Source: Methanobrevibacter thaueri (GTDB lineage: Archaea; Methanobacteriota; Methanobacteria; Methanobacteriales; Methanobacteriaceae). Taken from it: DNA of 49,980 bases. The DNA lies in contig NZ_SUTJ01000011.1 of the NCBI RefSeq assembly GCF_015062915.1, forward strand, positions 1 through 49,980, given 5' to 3'. Position 1 is the stretch's first letter, and every line of letters begins with the position of its first letter. Below the pieces are notes generated by a model. The model was not told the origin of the DNA, searched no databases, and worked only from the letters and a program-made list of their open reading frames with translations. The translations under genes were made by a program, and so were the position numbers. Positions 45,337 through 49,980 of this stretch are shown here, one piece after another.

Positions 45337-46077
45337 TTATTCCACACCGAAGATGAACATATGAAGGCCAACGAATGGATCAAATGTAGGGTTTTTCTGG
45401 AACATTATTAGTCTTATTTCACTTCCATAGTTCCCTTCTATATCCCCATATATATCTTCATACCTTCCTGAGCCATCATACATAAGACGCATCATATCTT
45501 TAATATCTGAAGCGCAGTAGGGGTCGCTATGTGGTTCCATTCTTGATAATACTTTAGCGGCGATATCAGCAGTTTCTTGAAGAGTATGAGTTTTGAATAT
45601 TTCTAAAATTACATGACCACGATTTATCTTGTTTTTAGTTGCCCAAATGTAATATTTTGCAATTTCTTGGTCTTGTTTTTTAATTTTATCTGACATTTTT
45701 GGCCCTTTAATGTCAAGAGTGGATTTTTTTGGCCCCTTGATGTCTAAATCAGATTTTTTTGTCGGACCTTTAATGGTATTGTTTGAAGAAGTGTTAGCAG
45801 AGTTGTCAGAAACTATTGCATCCTGTTGAATGTCAGTGTTGTTAACTTCTTTTACAGGAACTGTATGATTGACAGTGGTTTGAACTTCACTAACACCTGT
45901 ATCAACGACCTCATTAATACCTGTATCATCGATCACATTAGATGTGCCGATTGCTTCTATAGTTTGCGGTTCTTCAAGGCTAGGTGTATTGTTATTTGTA
46001 TCTGCAGCAGATGCAAATCCAATACATGCAACTGCTATTAATAATAAACATATTGGGAATAAAATTTTCATGTTCAT
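45337..46077 (-). CDS. Secreted protein with signal peptide and DIKGPK repeats
   Basis: 246 aa. Residues 1-26 are a Sec signal peptide (MNMKILFPICLLLIAVACIG, cut after ASA). A Thr/Asn/Val-rich stretch of about 90 residues with N-glycosylation-like NxS/T sites follows, then three copies of an IKGPKK-type unit (TIKGPTKKSDL, DIKGPKKSTL, DIKGPKMSD). The C-terminal part, about residues 140-246 (YYIWATKNKINRGHVILEIFKTHT...), looks globular. Not recognised. There is no second anchor, so it is released or bound by partners. Start at 46077 follows GGTGATTATT. Confidence 0.75.
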   Translation of the reverse strand: MNMKILFPICLLLIAVACIGFASAADTNNNTPSLEEPQTIEAIGTSNVIDDTGINEVVDTGVSEVQTTVNHTVPVKEVNNTDIQQDAIVSDNSANTSSNNTIKGPTKKSDLDIKGPKKSTLDIKGPKMSDKIKKQDQEIAKYYIWATKNKINRGHVILEIFKTHTLQETADIAAKVLSRMEPHSDPYCASDIKDMMRLMYDGSGRYEDIYGDIEGNYGSEIRLIMFQKNPTFDPFVGLHMFIFGVE

Positions 46078-46589
46078 AATAATCACCATCTTAATTGTTT
46101 TTGAATGTGCTTTCGCTGTTCATGTATCTATAAAAGTCAATATATAAAGATTTCCGAATGTAAGTGGTTACTTGCTTCTTAAATCACGAAATAACGACTA
46201 TTTAAACTTTATTTAAGAAATAATTATGTCGATGAACTTATTTTATAAAAAGTTTGGAGGAACGCCCGGAGATAAAAAATATCTGAGCTATAAAACTGTT
46301 CGTATAAAACGTATGATATAGTTCGCAACCTTATTGATTTATTACACTAATGCCTCTTAATAAATTTCATTATAACAATAGAAAAATCTTATGATTCTAA
46401 TGTTTCTTTTTTTAAAAAATTGTTCTCATCACGTAATATTTACTTCACTTCATAAAATTGATTTAGATTTACAAAATTGATGTTATTACATAATATTTTT
46501 TAAATTAAATAATGTAAATTATTTTAATGATAAATTTAAATAATATTAGAAATATATTACTATATTAAACTAATTTAAGAGGTTTTTAG
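46078..46589. other. Non-coding region between the secreted protein and the Rpn-type nuclease
   Basis: About 510 bp, AT-rich except around 46250-46275. It holds the first 29-bp repeat (46299-46327) and a possible 31-codon reading frame at 46226-46321 (MSMNLFYKKFGGTPGDKKYL...) with no ribosome site. The promoters for both divergent genes must lie here. Nothing else is recognised. Confidence 0.5.
46299..46327 (+). repeat. 29-bp direct repeat, copy 1
   Basis: Begins TTCGTATAAAACGTATG and ends ATATAGTTCGCA; identical at all 29 positions to 48593-48621 and in the same orientation. Two TTCG half-sites lie 23 bp apart around a TATA-like centre. It is related to the element at 42515-42554. Confidence 0.9.
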
Positions 46590-47414
46590 ATGTCAGAATT
46601 TCAGGAAGACATGATATTTAAAGAGGTTAGTGAGGAAGATGCACGAATATTCTTAGATATCTTAGGTAAAAAATCCAAAAAAGTCAAGATAATGACAACA
46701 GAATTGCGCCAACTAGATCCAGCGACATTTGTGCCAGATATAATACTGGAATTGGATGATGAAATATTGATAATCGAACTTCAATCAACAAAAGTCGGAA
46801 AAAAACATCACCAAAGATTCCACATATATGTGGCAATATCCGACTATAAATTCGATTCAAACCCAAAAGAAGTTAACCTATGTGTTTTTACCACTGCAGA
46901 AGAATCTAAAAAAATCATATATACCGTGAACAAAGACAATGACTTCATTTATGACGTGATTAGTTTAACTGATTATGACAGTGAAGAAATTATTAATACC
47001 ATTAATGACAAACTTAAAGACAATACCGAAATATCTGGAAAAGAACTGATCTTATTTGCTTTAGTTCCCATCATTGAAAAAAATGATGGTGTTGAAGATT
47101 ATGTCGAATATGTGGTAAATACATTAATCGACTTAAAAGGATTAACTCCATCAATTAAAGCATTAGTTTATGGAATTGAATGGCTGATTGTAGACAAATT
47201 CGTTGAGGATGAAAAAACAAAAAACATATTACGCGATTTGTTGGGTGATAGAATGAGTTTAATACATGAATATGCAGAAAATAAAGTAAATCAAGAACAA
47301 ATTAGAATTATTAGAAATCTTTTAAGACATGGAATGAGAGCTGAAGTAGTTGCTAAATCTGCAGAAGTACCATTATCCAGAGTTAAAGCTATTGAAAGAA
47401 AAATGAAAAAATAA
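46590..47414 (+). CDS. Rpn-family PD-(D/E)XK nuclease / putative transposase-like protein
   Basis: 274 aa. The N-terminal half holds a PD-(D/E)XK core: FVPDIILELDDEILIIELQS (about residues 46-65), giving the D and ExQ active-site pattern of the Rpn/YhgA recombination-promoting nucleases. Residues 120-230 are helical. The C-terminus ends in a short helix-turn-helix-like unit, LLRHGMRAEVVAKSAEVPLSRVKAIER. Such genes are usually accessory and mobile. AAGAGG lies before the ATG. It is flanked, together with the next gene, by identical 29-bp direct repeats. Confidence 0.8.
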   Translation: MSEFQEDMIFKEVSEEDARIFLDILGKKSKKVKIMTTELRQLDPATFVPDIILELDDEILIIELQSTKVGKKHHQRFHIYVAISDYKFDSNPKEVNLCVFTTAEESKKIIYTVNKDNDFIYDVISLTDYDSEEIINTINDKLKDNTEISGKELILFALVPIIEKNDGVEDYVEYVVNTLIDLKGLTPSIKALVYGIEWLIVDKFVEDEKTKNILRDLLGDRMSLIHEYAENKVNQEQIRIIRNLLRHGMRAEVVAKSAEVPLSRVKAIERKMKK

Positions 47415-47662
47415 TTTTCTTTTATTATTTTTTTAATGAATAGTTGATAATACATATAGTAATTAAATTATTTTTACATCGACTACTAGTAAAAAACCAT
47501 CCCCGATAATCTTCTATACCTTAAGGCGAAACGTGAAATAATCATGGTTAAACATGAAAACAATGATTTTTCACAATAATATGGCGTGCAAAAATTTACT
47601 TTTGATTTAAATAATATAAAAATCTAATAAATTTATATCAAAAATATTTTACTTGTGATTTC

Positions 47663-48511
47663 ATGGTTAATTCAAGATTACTAAAAATACTATTCCCAAT
47701 TGATATTAAAAGTTTAACAATCAGGGAAAGAATATACCACATACTGATTTTTACTGTTCCACTTCTATTGTTCGCTATAGTAATGGCTACTACACCCAGT
47801 GGTTGGTTTACAATAGCATTATGGGCATTATATGTTGTTTTGTTTGCTCCTTGGTGGTACTGCATGTTAACTTATGAAAATCTAGAGAAAAAATATAAAC
47901 TTGACTCAGACATCAGATTTGGAAATACATATGAATTTTTTTCTAAGTTCTTGGCTTCATTCGCTCCAGGAATAATACTTACAGCAATAACAATTTCATA
48001 TATAATGAATGAAGTCTTTCTAGGGGTTGTAATTTCCTTTGCTTTCATTATTCCATCATTTGCATTATATTTCAGAGATGATGTTTTTAATGATGAAAGT
48101 TGCATTGAAGGTGAAGATATTATTTTAGGTTATACTCCTGCATGGTATGGATTGTTGAGTGTGGCTATAGGGCTTTTTGGTTATATCAATGCATTTAAAT
48201 TGAATAATCCAAAACTATCAATTTGTTTGATTTTAGTAACTTTGATTTTCCAAATACTTGCTGTTGCACCGGACAAACTTAATAAAGTCTTATTTTTTGA
48301 AGTTAGGAGAATAAGTGGATGTTTACTACTTCTTTTTTCAGTAGGTGCAATATTTTTATTAATATGTTTCATGATAACAGGACATTCCGTTATTAACTTA
48401 AATAATATTGATTTATCATTTGAAAGTATTGTAAGAAAAGCTCTTACTTGGGGTACTGGAATTATTATCGCAATACTATTCATACGGAAAATTAAAAGCA
48501 TGAATAAATAA
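47663..48511 (+). CDS. Multi-span membrane protein of unknown function
   Basis: 282 aa with about seven hydrophobic segments: ILIFTVPLLLFAIVMATT, FTIALWALYVVLFAPWW, FLASFAPGIILTAITISYI, VFLGVVISFAFIIPSFALYF, WYGLLSVAIGLFGYIN, LSICLILVTLIFQILAVA, and two near the C-terminus. No transport or enzyme motif is recognised. A polar loop with DDVFNDESCIEGED lies mid-protein. Possible start at 47663 without a strong ribosome site. It lies 248 bp after the nuclease gene, inside the repeat-bracketed segment. Confidence 0.7.
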   Translation: MVNSRLLKILFPIDIKSLTIRERIYHILIFTVPLLLFAIVMATTPSGWFTIALWALYVVLFAPWWYCMLTYENLEKKYKLDSDIRFGNTYEFFSKFLASFAPGIILTAITISYIMNEVFLGVVISFAFIIPSFALYFRDDVFNDESCIEGEDIILGYTPAWYGLLSVAIGLFGYINAFKLNNPKLSICLILVTLIFQILAVAPDKLNKVLFFEVRRISGCLLLLFSVGAIFLLICFMITGHSVINLNNIDLSFESIVRKALTWGTGIIIAILFIRKIKSMNK

Positions 48512-48592
48512 TGATTTTTTAAACACCCTATTGCTAAACTTTATCAAAATTTAACAATATTTAAATAGATTATTTGAGAGAAATACGAACAT

Positions 48593-48621
48593 TTCGTATA
48601 AAACGTATGATATAGTTCGCA
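48593..48621 (+). repeat. 29-bp direct repeat, copy 2
   Basis: Exact copy of 46299-46327, in the gap between two convergent genes. Immediately before it stands ATACGAA, making ATACGAA-CA-TTTCGTAT palindromic text at 48583-48599. An operator here would have no obvious gene to serve, unless an unannotated RNA starts at it. Confidence 0.9.
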
Positions 48622-48711
48622 TGCTTATCTTTTTAACACCACTGAACTCTAGGATACTTTATTTTGTAATAATTAAAAAACTTTTGAAAGCAAATCCAAA
48701 ACTAATGCTAA

Positions 48712-49899
48712 TTAAATACTTCTAAATGGATATATTCCATTCTTTTCATAACAATTCTGAAGCCAGTAGGTGAGTATTGGGTCAGTAATTTGGTATTTGT
48801 CATTTACATATTCAATTAAGTCAAAATCAAGTAGACGATTCAATGGCCTATTAAGTGACCCGCTTGTAACCTCTAAAGTGTTTGCTATTTCAATTCTCTT
48901 TTTAGGGTTTCCAACTAAAGAAATAATTATTTTTTGTTCTTGAAATGTTAATTTAGACCACATAAATATAAAATGTACTGCAAGATAATCAATCGAATCC
49001 TTAAATAACTCAATAATGTTATTTTCTGTTAAGGTTATGTTTTCTGGAAGAATTTTTGCAAATATGTTGATGTAATAAGGTATTCCTCGAGTACATTTGT
49101 AAAATCTTTCAAATCCGCCATCATCCATCAATATGTTTCTTGGAATTGATTCAATATATTCCCTTGTTGTTTGTTTTGAAAATGGATGAATTTCGATTGT
49201 TAGCATCCTTCCTCCAAATGCGCCATTTTTTCCATTTAAATCATTGATTAAACTGTCTTTCAAACTCATACTTCCACAAAATAAGTATGCCACATTTTTT
49301 TGGTTTTGAATGAAACTACGTATATACCATAAAAATTTGTCCACATTGTCTAAATCTTTAATCAATTGGATTTCATCAATGAAAATGAATACTCCTTTTA
49401 ATTTGTCACTATTGTCTTCGTAAATTTTTTGGGGCAATTCCATTACAAAATCAGCTAATCTTGCATAATTCTCCTCACTTTCAAATACTGGTACTGGAAT
49501 GTGTTCATAAGATAAAATCTTATCTATCTTGAATTTATTTGTTTTAAAGTATTTTTCTATTTTCTTGTCAAGTGTTCTTAAGCCGAATTCCTTCGAAGCT
49601 TTTATTATTGCATCATAGATTATTTTGATTATGCTGCCTCGACTTAGCTTTTTTTGTTGGTATGCATTACTTCTTGACAGATCAATATCTACTACCAAAT
49701 ATTCCTTATCAAATTTATCTTTGATTTTTTTGATGAGCGCCGTCTTCCCTACCCCTCTAATTCCAGTCAATAGTATGGTGGGGGATGAATTGAATTCAGT
49801 GCTTCCTAATAGACTTGACAGCATATTAATTTCATCTGCCCTGTTGTAGAATTGTGTTTCAGTTAAATTTGTATCTGTAATGCTTGCAATTTCATCCAT
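48712..49899 (-). CDS. Archaeal AAA ATPase with C-terminal winged helix
   Basis: 395-aa STAND-like ATPase of the archaeal ATPase family. Walker A is LLTGIRGVGKTALI (about residues 43-56), Walker B FIFIDEIQLI (about 170-179), sensor-like YLFCGSMS about 207-214, an Arg-containing lid around KQTTREYIESIP, and a C-terminal winged helix (KKRIEIANTLEVTSGSLNRPLNRLLDFDLIEYV). Functions in this family are mostly unknown, and copies are frequent in mobile or defence-linked regions. GAGGGTT precedes the ATG. The promoter carries CATTAT inverted repeats. Confidence 0.85.
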   Translation of the reverse strand: MDEIASITDTNLTETQFYNRADEINMLSSLLGSTEFNSSPTILLTGIRGVGKTALIKKIKDKFDKEYLVVDIDLSRSNAYQQKKLSRGSIIKIIYDAIIKASKEFGLRTLDKKIEKYFKTNKFKIDKILSYEHIPVPVFESEENYARLADFVMELPQKIYEDNSDKLKGVFIFIDEIQLIKDLDNVDKFLWYIRSFIQNQKNVAYLFCGSMSLKDSLINDLNGKNGAFGGRMLTIEIHPFSKQTTREYIESIPRNILMDDGGFERFYKCTRGIPYYINIFAKILPENITLTENNIIELFKDSIDYLAVHFIFMWSKLTFQEQKIIISLVGNPKKRIEIANTLEVTSGSLNRPLNRLLDFDLIEYVNDKYQITDPILTYWLQNCYEKNGIYPFRSI

Positions 49900-49912
49900 G
49901 TTTAACCCTCAT

Positions 49913-49947
49913 ATAATGTAATTTGCATTATGTATTATAACATAATG
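49913..49947. promoter_or_regulatory. CATTAT/ATAATG inverted repeats before the AAA ATPase gene
   Basis: Three half-sites. ATAATG (49913-49918) pairs with CATTAT (49926-49931) across 7 bases. CATTATGT (49926-49933) pairs with ACATAATG (49940-49947) across 6. A TATA-like TTATATAA lies just upstream on the minus strand (about 49955-49965), so the sites would cover the transcript start. Confidence 0.6.
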
Positions 49948-49980
49948 TAGTTTTAATTATATAATTAATTTTTCATTATA

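Noticed and set aside
46590..47414. Rpn-type gene and neighbours as a defence island
   Set aside because: Only a nuclease-like gene, a membrane protein and an ATPase are visible, in different orientations and with separate promoters; no known defence system is complete here.

Overview
The window is a low-GC, densely coded archaeal chromosome segment. PolD large subunit, Rpo4, Rpo11, TFS, L21e, Csl4, Dph2, Pus10, SRP54 and Sec61beta mark it as archaeal. A formate dehydrogenase with its FNT transporter, HxlB, CbiL, a DAP-type lysine pathway and a V4R-domain regulator of the MsvR type point to a hydrogenotrophic, formate-using methanogen of the Methanobacteriales, most likely Methanobrevibacter. 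The genus call is inference from gene content and style; no 16S or mcr gene is present.

Layout. 1-5 kb: formate module (fdhA cut by the window edge, fdhC, fdhD), hxlB and a ModE/LysR-like regulator with a periplasmic-binding-protein-like domain. 5-11 kb: PfkB-family kinase, thiC, class I lysS, a GNAT protein overlapping a cytosine-deaminase-like enzyme, and an acidic coiled-coil protein with three identical 69-bp repeats. 11-20.5 kb: polC (PolD DP2), nrdD behind a promoter with two matching palindromes, then the information-processing cluster rpl21e, rpo4, DUF655, rsmA, hemK2-like. 20.5-25 kb: a 53-aa membrane protein, dapF, lysA, a Nudix protein, argD and a cyclophilin. 25-29 kb: a transport cluster (MATE with an ATPase-like tail, nitroreductase, MFS). 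29-34.4 kb: long minus-strand run ffh, pus10, moaC, Sec61beta, hisF, ogg, DUF2115. 34.5-39 kb: plus-strand hpt, dph2, csl4, rpo11, Nudix, tfs, acidic membrane protein, tRNA-Arg. 39-45.3 kb: XPD/DinG-like helicase, cbiL, msvR-like regulator, tatD, tcdA-like, dCMP deaminase family, HEAT-repeat protein. 45.3-50 kb: a more AT-rich accessory end with a secreted protein, an Rpn-type nuclease, an orphan membrane protein and an archaeal AAA ATPase.

The most interesting signal is regulatory. GTTCG/CGAAC elements, apparently confined to non-coding DNA, occur at nrdD (two GTTCG-N8-CGAAC palindromes around the TATA box), upstream of the msvR-like gene, and as two identical 29-bp direct repeats bracketing the Rpn nuclease/membrane protein segment. 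A redox-responsive MsvR-type regulon is a testable explanation; an element boundary is the alternative for the 29-bp pair. A second pattern is that many genes end in hairpins that contain their own stop codon and are followed by a T-rich stretch.

Limits: all family calls come from reading motifs and translated sequence; no similarity search or structure calculation was run.
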